Positions 55,995 through 64,000 of a stretch of 64,000 nt of DNA are shown one piece after another. The DNA lies in the NCBI GenBank assembly GCA_008477525.1, contig SPDT01000001.1, positions 2,480,001-2,544,000 on the forward strand, in the 5' to 3' direction. A program made the translations under genes and the position numbers. The stretch comes from Hypomyces perniciosus. Taxonomy: Eukaryota; Ascomycota; Sordariomycetes; Hypocreales; Hypocreaceae. The stretch's first letter is position 1. Each line of letters opens with the position of its first letter. The notes under the pieces were generated by a model. That model ran no database searches, was not told where the DNA came from, and saw only the letters and a list, made by a program, of their open reading frames with translations.

Positions 55995-57360
55995 ACAATA
56001 TTTAAAAAACAATTCTTTTTAATTCTATTAAAAGGTTTAAAGTCTATATTAATTAAATTTGTTTTAAAATTAAATTTATTTTGAAACGTTAAATTATTAT
56101 TTTACTTTAAACTCAATTATGTAATTATAAAAAGCTTTTTATAGTTTTGAATAATGTTTTAAAAAATAATTATAAGCTTTATAAGCTTTAAAAGATAAAT
56201 TAAAATGTAATCTTTTAACTTTTAATTTTCTTATGTTTTATAATTTAAATGATAGTATTTGTATTATTATTTATATAAATAATTGTTTCTTTATTAAATT
56301 AAAGTTAACTTTTAATAGAGTTTATATTATAAAAAACAAAAACTATGCCTTTTTTTTTTAAAAAGTTTAGATAATTCAAAATAAATGAAAAGGCTTTTTA
56401 ACTTTCTTAGAAATAATATATTGTTAAAGCTATAAAGTTCTTCAACCTTAAAGACTTAAAGTTTATTTAATTATTATTATGGCCTTTACTTTTTATTAAT
56501 AAAACGATAATTAAATTAAATAAAGCTAATATTAACCTTTTTTAAAATATTATTAAAACTATTATTTGTTTAATAATATATATTTAAATAAATATTAGCT
56601 TTTTGGTTTAATAGCTAGTAAATTAATTGTGAAGCCTATATAAAAGGCATTTAAATATAGCTTATAACCTATTATAGTATTTAAATAATACTTACAATCT
56701 AGCGACTTAATATACTAGAAAATCTAATTTTATACCTATGAATTATTATAAGAGTAATTTTATTAAAGATAAACAATTAACTAAATCTATTAATAGCTAT
56801 ATTATTATAGTTACTAATAAGCTAATTAACTGGAAATTAAAAAGGGGCTTAATTCTCTGTCTTTTTATATAAAAAGTAAAGTTTATAGCTTTTATAAAAG
56901 CTACTAGAAAGATTTAGTAGTTTATTAATTTATATAAAGAGGTAAATTAATTAATTAAATAGTTAATCTTTGTATGTAATAATAATAAAAGTGGTATTTT
57001 TACTTTAAATAACTTTACCCTTTATAATAAAATAAAATATTCTTTATTATAGTTTAATAATATTTAAGGATAGCTTAAAAATAATATTATTATAGTTAAC
57101 TATTTAGAAACTAGTAAAATAGCTATTAATAGACTTATTAAACCCCTTTTAAGTTAAACGTTAAAGAATTTTATAAGTCTCTTTAATTTTAAACTTTTAT
57201 TTAAGGTTTATATTTAAGGTTTTTTACTCTTTTCCTTTTTATGGCTATCAACTATCCTTTTTCTATTATTATTTTTAACTATATTAACTATTTTTCTTAT
57301 TTTTGATCTTTTAATTATTTTCCTATATTTAAATTTTATATTTACTTTAAAGTTATATAT
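55995..57360 (+). pseudogene. Copia E pol remnant (RT and RNase H)
   Basis: RT is recognised by DSICIIIYINNC with the active site at 56272-56283 read as YINN. RNase H is clearer: SYIFIIANKLINWKLK at about 56800-56845, then KVKFIAFIKAT, then NNNKSGIFTLNN and the closing KNNIIIVNYLET...RLIKPLL (about 57090-57155). The order RT, RNase H, polypurine tract and LTR with no integrase in between is that of Ty1/Copia and not Gypsy. It is broken throughout by stops. Confidence 0.78.
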
Positions 57361-57383
57361 AATAATATTTATTTTAAGGGGAG

Positions 57384-57961
57384 TATTAAAATAAAAAGCT
57401 AAAAAGTAAAGATTTTAATATAATTAAATAACTTTTATATTCTAGCTAGACCTAAAATTAGGCCTTATACTAAGACTAAGTTTTAAAGGAACTTTAGGAT
57501 AAGTTAAGAATTCTCTTTTATCTTTAATAATAATAATTAAGCCAAAACTAGCTACCCCACCTACCCTAGGTTTAGTATAATGCTTATAATAGGCATTATA
57601 AGAAATCTAATTAAAATAGTTTCCTATTTATATAGCTATAAGTTAATTTCAGCGATTTTATATATAAATGAATTTTATAGAAAATAAAAATATAGCTATA
57701 AACTTAATTCTATTATTAACTACCTATTATTAAGTTAAAAGATTACTATAAAAGATAAAGTATTATTTTATAATTACTTTTATAATAGTTATATATTATT
57801 AAATACTATATAGCTTTTTCAGTATTATATTAAATATAACTTAATTATTTATTTTATTATTCACTTAGTAAACCTTTAGTTATTTTTTTATTACTGTATT
57901 AAGTGCAGTTTCCTAAAAGCTATACTTAAATTAAGTTTAGTATAACCTTATTACTTTAATA
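57384..57961 (+). repeat. 3' LTR of Copia E
   Basis: 578 bp, exactly as long as the solo LTR 29743-30320 and alignable throughout (TCTAGCTAGACC, AGCTACCCCACCTACCCTAG split by a few changes, TAGTATAACCTTATTA). Far more C and G are lost here than in the solo copy. The next bases, ATATG (57962-57966), would be half of the target duplication. Confidence 0.88.
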
Positions 57962-59054
57962 ATATGTATTAATAGTTTTATTTAAACGTACTTTTTAATA
58001 AAATATTAAAGAGGACTTAACTTTTATTTAATTTTATACCTTTATTAAAATTAACGTATTAATACATTATACTTTTATAGTATTTATATAAAATTTAAAG
58101 ACCTTTTATACAAAAAAACTTTTTTAAGTATTTACATTTTTAATTTTTATATTATTAGCTTTAGCAATTACTTTAAAGGCTAACATTTCTTTTTAATAAT
58201 CTTATTTTTTATTTAAAAGGTAAAGTTTAACTTTATCTTTTAAAAGTAAATAATATTTTTATTTTTAAAGCTTTTAATTTTATCAATTTCTTACTTAACT
58301 TTAATTATAATAATCCTTTTTTAATAATAGTTTTAAAAAACTTAAAAGAAACTTTTATTATTAGTTTTTATTATTATTGTTATTTATCTTAACTTTCTTT
58401 AAGATTTTATATTAAAGGCCAGCCTATTATTATTTTAAAATGTTAATTTTATTTCTTTTCCTTAAAATACAAGGTTTTTATTTATAATATTACTTTTAAT
58501 AGTAATTATACTTTATGTAATTTATTTTTGGTTATTAATTAATAAAAGAGGGGGAAGTTTAATTTTACTTTAAAAGTAAAGCTTTATTAATTATTATTTA
58601 TTATTATTTAAGGTAAATACTTTTATTAATTTACTTTAAAAAAAGAAAAAAGGCTTTTTTAAAAAAACTCTTGAAAAAGAATTATTATATTTTATATTAA
58701 AGCTAAAATTAAGTTCAAGGATATTAATTTTAATATATTTATTATTAATATTGTGTTTTTTAAGCATAAATAGCAAAACTATAGTCTTTTTTTACTTTAA
58801 AAGTAAAGGAGTGCCCTTTTTTTTAAGTCGCTAAAGTACTGCCTATTTAATAGCAGCAAGGTTTAATTATCTTTAATTTACTTAAAGTTTAATAATATTC
58901 GCTATCTTTCTTTAAATGCCTAAAAAGGGCAAGAGAGTATTATTAAGTTTATTTTTCTCTATAGCTAGTTAAAAGGTTATAGAACTTTAGTAAATAGGCA
59001 CCTTAAAGGTGGGGTACCTGTAGGTGTAGGAGGGAAGCTTGTAACCAGTAATGA

Positions 59055-59708
59055 TATCGGTAACTACTATCCCTGGAACATTAAATACTACAGCGAATAC
59101 ATATATCATATAGACCCATAAGAAGCCTAGGTTTAAAGCATAGATACCAGTCGTTTATACAGCTTATTTATTAGAGTATCCTGTACTCTGCCAGAATCCG
59201 TTATTAAGCTACCTGGTGCCTACGCCTGCTAAACATAAACTCAACCCATGACTTATCCCTTCAGGAATACACCAGTCAGTCACTCACAAGCCTATAATAA
59301 CTTACTCTATTATAGACATAAATATCATCACTACAATAGTAAAATTAAAGGATATTAAGCGATAACTTAATTACCTTAGCCTGGAAGATATCTTATAAAC
59401 GGTAGTGCATAAATTCATATCTGTATGTATATATCCTGAATAGGTAAAAGAATGAAGAGTTGCTGCCTAAATACATGAAAAATATGTACAAAACAGATAT
59501 ATACTGGTGGTTCAATAGATCCGGGTTCTTGAGGACTCCATCGACCTACGGAGCCGACCGTGGATTCATTCCCGAGATTAACAGTAGCCCCGCCCCAATT
59601 CCCAAACAGCAGGTCTAGCCCTATATTGAACCGATTAGGGCGATTAACCGATTGGGTTTATTTCAAGGTTATGATAAGTCCTGGAACCAGCTTCCCCTAA
59701 CCGAGCCA
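59055..59708. other. Downstream flank of the right secreted-protein gene
   Basis: Mixed composition, no open frame worth calling and no recognised repeat. It marks the abrupt right border of the retrotransposon block and should contain the 3' UTR and terminator of the minus-strand gene beginning at 60362. Confidence 0.45.
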
Positions 59709-60362
59709 CTAAGGCGAGTCGGAACACTTGCTGCCGCATCCATAGTTTAGAGACGAAGTGGGTGCCTTGTGAACGAACTCGGTCATTGAGACCGTATAGT
59801 CATTGCCTGGCTTGGTGAAAGCCCTATGGCACCGTTGTCGCTGATATCCCCTCTGAACGAGATACTGTTGTTGAGCCCAGATGACATGGCATTTGCGGTC
59901 ATTCCAGGTGCAGGATGTGGTATCCGAGGCAGATTTGCACTTCTGCAAATCATACCCTAGACTAACGCCAAACTTGAACATTTCTGACTGAATACCTAGC
60001 TCAACTTTGATAGACCACGTCTCGCAGTTCTGGGTTCCCGTCATCTTGGCAACCTGGCACATGCTGGTGCCAGAACAGAAGACTTTGTTTGACGCCTGAT
60101 ACCAAGGGCTGTACTCAATCTTATTCGAAACGACATACCAGTCGACCCAGCACTTTGACCCAAATAACCCGTGGTGAACAGCGTCGGTAGCAATATAATG
60201 TCCCTCTCCATCGTTGTATCGCTTGGCAAGAGTGCCATTGTAAACCACATCAGGGTCAACCTCGGCAGGGACGACCTCAGTAGGGAGAACCTCGGCAGGA
60301 TAGGCACTTGCAATAGACAGCCAGGCCACAAAAAGGGCAGAGATGACTTGAAGTAATGCCAT
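59709..60362 (-). CDS. Secreted Cys-rich preproprotein, single exon (217 aa)
   Basis: The frame runs without intron from ATG at 60362 to the stop at 59709. Residues 1-20 form a signal peptide (hydrophobic LLQVISALFVAWLSIASA). The pro-region contains three P-x-EV units (22-35) and an N-glycosylation site (NGT 42-44), and ends LAKR at 45-48, a Kex2-type site. The mature part (169 aa) has Cys at 71, 96, 102, 113, 142, 151, 158, 178, 209 and 213. It contains an alternating-polarity strand pair (116-141), SC-x9-IW-x-Q (150-164) with LV four residues on, and NYGC (206-209). The last two signatures occur with the same spacing in the gene at 1605-2536. The domain looks like a family of secreted ascomycete proteins without known function; an effector or membrane-acting role is possible but unproven. 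Confidence 0.88.
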   Translation of the reverse strand: MALLQVISALFVAWLSIASAYPAEVLPTEVVPAEVDPDVVYNGTLAKRYNDGEGHYIATDAVHHGLFGSKCWVDWYVVSNKIEYSPWYQASNKVFCSGTSMCQVAKMTGTQNCETWSIKVELGIQSEMFKFGVSLGYDLQKCKSASDTTSCTWNDRKCHVIWAQQQYLVQRGYQRQRCHRAFTKPGNDYTVSMTEFVHKAPTSSLNYGCGSKCSDSP

Positions 60363-60520
60363 CCTGATGGGCAGCGAAATTACGGCAGGTGTAGAAAGTG
60401 CAGTGATAATACTGTAGGGCGATCTTGCCGAAGCAGGAAGGGAATAATCGCAGAAGAGAGAACTAGCAAAAAGAATACTCCAAGTCAGTAGAATGAGAAG
60501 GAGTTGATGATGGTGAGTTG

Positions 60521-60529
60521 ATATATACT
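60521..60529 (-). promoter_or_regulatory. Probable TATA box of the 59709-60362 gene
   Basis: On the minus strand AGTATATAT is followed by CAACTCACCATCATCAAC and a long C/T-rich leader to the ATG about 160 bases further on. This is the standard arrangement for an efficiently expressed fungal gene. The leader has no upstream ATG that I can see. Confidence 0.5.
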
Positions 60530-62698
60530 AGACTGGGTGATTCTTTTGCTCTTCTTATAGTTCTTTGGAGCGAAGCTTATTGTACGTTGGTCATATGCAA
60601 CCTGCAACTAGTAGAGTGCATTAGCCACTAAAAGGACCCGTATAAATCCTTAGCAAGACATGTGCATATAGCAAGCTAACTAGCAATGGCATGCTAGACG
60701 TTCAGATAAGCAACATAGTATATCAGCCACCAACTTATACGATCGGAGGGCGCAGTAGAAATCCTTCCAAGTCGCAAGACGAAACAACTAAACTAGCACT
60801 AAATAGAATAGTAACAAAATAAGCTTAAACATATATCAGTGTAGAAAGCGGCTGTTACTTACGCCCTCAAAAAGAGGGCTGGCAACGACCTGCTACTAGT
60901 ATTACTGCTATGATGGCCTTACATGCCGAGACTGTTATTTAGAATATTTGGGCGGTACATACGCCCTAAGTCCCGTGTGATACTGCAAACTGTGAGTGGG
61001 AATAGTCGATGGCGAATGATCCGAGTTCAATCCCGGTCGGCACGTGAAAGACCTTGCAATGCTAACGACAGCAGACTGCTTAATAGACTAACCTCTATCA
61101 GGCATCTCGCGGGGTCATGATCTTTCTAGATCCGCAGGTGAATCAGCGCTAATCTAGCAAAACGCCCTGCTAGTAATAAAGAAGAATACGACTACTATAA
61201 TGCGGGGACTTAGAGGTGGCGAGACAAGAGTATTCTCCCCAGTTTCAGATGATTATCGTAACCCTATTAGCTTTAGCAGTATTACACGCAATGGACATAC
61301 GCTAGCAGTCCAGATATACATACGGCGAAGGAGACTTCAACGCCTATCACACGGTGATGCTGGCGTTACTAATAAGACAAGTAAATAAATAGAAGCTAGC
61401 TATCACGTATTTGACTATGTATATCAAAACGTACATCTCCTGGATATTGAAATGCCTCTGGAATGCGAATGATAGAGTTCTTTTTTTTTACTGTGTTTGT
61501 TGTGAGTACTGTTTTTCTTACTCAGCTCAAAATATATTGCTGGCTTTATGATGGAGAAGTTGATTATTCAGTTTCGGATTTAGGCGCTCAGCTAGTGTGT
61601 TGAATTCCACTTAAGCATGGGATCAGAGTGTAGATTATGGTGACAAAGAGTCATCAAATTGAAACAGATAGAGGCTCTATCATCTAAGACTCCTTACATA
61701 CTTCTGGACTCGACGCCCAATTTCTATGCGCTCGTATGGACCCCATAAGGATCAACTCGGACGGATGCAAGGCAAGTCATTCAGAGTATGGGGTACGGAG
61801 TACTCCGTACAAGGGAGTAAATTATGCTTAAAGCAAAGCACTCCCTTAGATTAACTCCGAAGGATCTTAAAGCTTAAATGCCGATCATCTCGGATACTAA
61901 AAACCAGTTCCGATAAGGTGACCCACAGGGATAAAATAGTGCCATGAAAACTTGCCCGGTTTATACCTATGTTGAGAGCTAACGGTGCTTATATCATACG
62001 AGAAGTTCCACTAGGTTATACGAAGATAGGCGGTGTCTAGATCATTACAAAGCGACGATGCGCCTGATGTCCATCCGACGATCTTGAATTCGGGCCTTCA
62101 GCAACTGATGTGCAGTGAAAAAAAAACCAGTCAGCAATATATGTAACTGTTGTTCCTTAAACATTGGATGCTTCAGCAAACATTGAAAATATATATCTTA
62201 CTTTCTTTCTAGTTTCATCTTCCTTACAAGGCATAAACAACCAGCTATCTAGAAGGTGGTGCTTAACTCAGAAATTTAAGCCGTTAATAAATCTAACAGT
62301 GGTTTTATTAGCCGATCTATTGAGCATTTATAACTTTGCCCTTGTTTTTATCTTCTCATCTAGTTTAGGATCTGTCTCTCTCCCTGTACGAGAATGGCGA
62401 TTAACGACCCCTCCCTTACATGAAACAGCTCTGTAATATAGGCCAGCAAAGTAGCGCTAATAGTATAGGAATACATAATTAAAGAGATAAACTTGTTGCT
62501 GTTTAATTAAAAGATAGCTTCTAGTGCTATATACTTCCTCGCTATATACTCTTTAGTGGTCTCTTTACAATTATATGACTTAAACTAATCCTTTTTAAGG
62601 AAGCTGTCCTTAATAATATAACTAGGCCAGTTCTAATTAATCCATGTACCCGTTCTTTTTATATCGCAAGTGTAAAGGGTATACCGTTTATGCAGTTT
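60530..62698. other. Intergenic region, no supported gene
   Basis: Normal composition; several open frames of 60-90 codons (60923-61120, 61200-61388, 62164-62436, all plus) lack motifs, codon bias or splice partners. It contains a GAGTTCAATCCCGGTC piece near 61023 resembling a tRNA T-arm without the rest of a tRNA, and the palindrome group at 61793-61847. The right end is the target site of Gypsy C copy 2. Confidence 0.45.
61793..61847. repeat. Perfect 18-bp palindrome followed by an 8-bp-arm hairpin
   Basis: GTACGGAGTACTCCGTAC at 61793-61810 is its own reverse complement. Two bases on, AAGGGAGT (61811-61818) and ACTCCCTT (61840-61847) form a second hairpin with a 21-base loop that itself contains GCTTAAAGC. 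The CGGAG/CTCCG half sites would suit a dimeric zinc-cluster protein; a cruciform or small element end is the alternative. Confidence 0.6.
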
Positions 62699-63084
62699 TG
62701 TGATGATCCGGGTTGATTCTTAAGGGATAAACCGAGGTTCGTGGGTTTATGTTAACAGGGAGGTTAGGGATAAATACTAAGCAGGGTAATATAGTTACGA
62801 TTCTGTAGAACAGGCGGTTCTGGTGAATGTAATTGTTAACAACTATTTAAATAACTATACTAAATAAGTAATAAGCCAGTTATATATATATAAAGGAGAT
62901 ATATAGTGAGTGTACTTGGATTATTTAGATTATAGTAATCCTAATAATCTAGGATTACAGTTCTATACAGTAATCCCTTTTATAAAATCGCGCTTATAGC
63001 TGCAATCTATTAGTGATTAGTTAGAGGCTCCGATATTCTACTGTAATCCTATAACCAGGTCTTTAACATAGTTAGGTTATAATA
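62699..63084 (-). repeat. 3' LTR of Gypsy C copy 2
   Basis: Same length as the two LTRs of copy 1. The middle keeps GCAGGGTAATATAG and AGGCGGTTCTGGTGAATG, split by few changes, which are closer to the little-mutated LTR at 13722-14128 than copy 1 is. The 5 bases before it are AGTTT; the partner duplication is outside the window. Confidence 0.88.
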
Positions 63085-64000
63085 TAATATCCCTTTCCCG
63101 TTAATTTTATCTTTAAGACTTATTGGTTCTTTATAAGTCTTATTTATATTCTTTTTTCCCTTTTAATGCTAATACTATAATAGATTATATTACTAAACCT
63201 TGCGCTTATAAATCTAATAAGTATACTTTACTTACTTTTTTAATTCTTTTTAAAGGCGATTTTATTAATATACCTTACACTTTTTACTTCCGAAAGAAAT
63301 TAATATATTAAATAATAAGTAACTCTTTAAGGTATAGTAAATATATATATCAGGGCTATTCTTATAATAGTATTCTAGTTACTTTATCCTTTATATTCCT
63401 TTTTTTCTTTTCTTTATATTTTTGTATTAACTTTTTTAGTTATATATATACTTAAATAATAGAAAAAGTTTAAACTAGAAAAAGATAAAGTAAGCGAGAA
63501 GCTAGAGGGTCTTTACTTTTATTTAGCAGAGCTTTAATTGTAAATTGCAGTGGCTATAGGATAATTAAACTGTATTTAATATATTAAAAAGAAAGTGTAT
63601 AAGCGATATATTAAACTTTTTAAATAAAGGTTACAGGGTCTAAATAAAGAGGATAGTATACTGCCCTTTTTATCTGTCTAAAAGGTAAAGGTAGTAATTA
63701 ATCTTTAATCGCTAAAGGTACTTATTAAAGTAGACTAGGCTTTTTTAAGGCTTAGCGATAATTTTATAGATTTAAGTCTTTTAATTTTAAAGACTGGTAA
63801 AACTGCTTAAATTTAGTTTAGGCATTTAATAAATGTTTAATAGGTTCCTAGAAGTTATATTCCTCTTTATAGTTTTTTTATTTAATTAAATACTAGCGTT
63901 TATTATTTTCTGTATATATAGCCCTAATTTCTTTAATTTTATATTTTTTTAACCAGTAAGACTTTAATTAAATTTATAATTAATCTGTTTTCTAATTTAT
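62699..64000 (-). mobile_element. Ty3/Gypsy element, family C copy 2, cut by the window end
   Basis: LTR 62699-63084 (386 bp, from TGTGATGATCCGGGTTG to GTTAGGTTATAATA) is followed by internal sequence that matches 16493-17450 of copy 1 throughout (for example ATAGATTATATTACTAAACC and TTCTTTTTAAAGGCGAT). Orientation is the same as copy 1, coding on the minus strand; the polypurine tract reads as CCCTTTCCCG on the plus strand just inside the LTR. It lacks the 76-bp insert of copy 1 and is somewhat less mutated. The remaining 7 kb lie beyond the window. Confidence 0.9.

Larger units (their letters stand above)
55995..57961 (+). mobile_element. 5'-truncated Ty1/Copia element, family E
   Basis: The plus strand carries the end of a Copia pol, a polypurine tract (AAGGGGAG, 57376-57383) and a 578-bp 3' LTR (57384-57961). 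The 5' LTR, gag, protease and integrase are missing. The left edge at about 55995 abuts LINE L2 sequence, and L2 resumes at 57967 after ATATG. The break on the left probably arose by one deletion that removed part of L2 and the 5' part of the Copia element together. Confidence 0.8.
54811..59041 (-). mobile_element. Tad1-type LINE, copy L2, with internal deletion and Copia insertion
   Basis: The minus-strand 5' end is at 59041 (same CAAGCTTCCCTCCTACACC start as L1) and the 3' end lies at 54811 with tail (TTTG/TTTA repeats on the plus strand). A 13-bp target duplication, TAACCAGTAATGA (59042-59054) and TAACTAGTAATAA (54798-54810), differs by two RIP-type transitions. Between 54811 and about 55994 lie the ORF2 C-terminus and RNase H part; 57967-59041 is the leader and ORF1 part. 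The middle (about 3.6 kb compared with L1) is lost and replaced by a 5'-truncated Copia element. Confidence 0.87.

Noticed and set aside
7999..59041. Possibility that the AT-rich block is mitochondrial DNA or a centromere
   Set aside because: The sequence aligns with retrotransposons carrying C-to-T/G-to-A changes and readable target duplications, and lies between nuclear genes with spliceosomal introns. A centromeric role cannot be excluded but nothing specific supports it.
61010..61050. tRNA-like T-arm (GAGTTCAATCCCGGTC)
   Set aside because: No matching acceptor stem, D-arm or anticodon arm can be folded around it, and the T-stem itself pairs imperfectly; at most a tRNA fragment.
62164..62436. 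90-codon plus-strand frame with a hydrophobic middle
   Set aside because: No signal peptide, motif, codon bias or partner exon. The single hydrophobic stretch is not enough to call a gene.
63123..63311. 62-codon plus-strand frame
   Set aside because: Falls in the internal region of Gypsy C copy 2, whose coding strand is minus.
1..64000. CRISPR arrays, bacterial operons, riboswitches
   Set aside because: Tandem repeats seen (19513-19618, 55753-55842) are contiguous minisatellites without spacers, and the whole window is eukaryotic in character.

Overview
The window looks like DNA of a filamentous ascomycete (Pezizomycotina). The evidence is short GT-AG introns with TACTAAC branch sites, a fungal-type P450 relic, a fungal seven-helix membrane protein, Tad1-like LINEs, and long blocks of nearly pure A+T retrotransposon remains whose changes are the C-to-T/G-to-A transitions expected from repeat-induced point mutation (RIP). 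Few genes are intact. The species cannot be named from the sequence.

Layout. 1-7.6 kb: the last codons of one gene, an intact three-exon secreted-protein gene (1605-2536, minus), a broken cytochrome P450 (about 4958-5990, minus) and a broken telomere-linked-helicase-type gene (about 6600-7632, minus). 7.9-12.6 kb: an extremely AT-rich Ty3/Gypsy copy (family D) holding an undamaged 266-bp solo LTR. 13-16 kb: a less mutated island with an LTR, a LINE 3' end and an intact membrane-protein gene (14907-15872). 16.1-59.0 kb: an almost continuous stack of nested retrotransposons. 59.7-60.4 kb: a second intact secreted-protein gene (minus). 62.7 kb to the end: the start of another family C Gypsy copy.

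The nest can be ordered from target-site duplications (TSDs). Gypsy C (16107-32036, TSD TCTAT) contains Gypsy D1 (22334-29408, TSD GCTCC/GCTTT) and a solo LTR (29659-30505, TSD TTTCT), which itself contains a Copia-type solo LTR (29743-30320, TSD GATAT). Next to it, Gypsy F (32940-51366) contains a nearly 6-kb Tad1 LINE (37633-50641, 12-bp TSD), which contains Gypsy D2 in inverted orientation (39195-46283, TSD TATAC). A second LINE (54811-59041, 13-bp TSD) carries a 5'-truncated Copia element. All six reverse transcriptases that can be read have the catalytic YxDD changed to YxNN, so these autonomous copies appear dead.

The most interesting point is the pair of intact secreted-protein genes on either side of the transposon block. 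Both have a signal peptide, a pro-region ending in Lys-Arg, a Cys-rich mature part, an S-C-x9-I-W-x-Q-L-V type signature with identical spacing and a C-terminal NYGC. They look like two diverged members of one family of fungal preproproteins in a RIP-active, perhaps subtelomeric, compartment. Their function is unknown.
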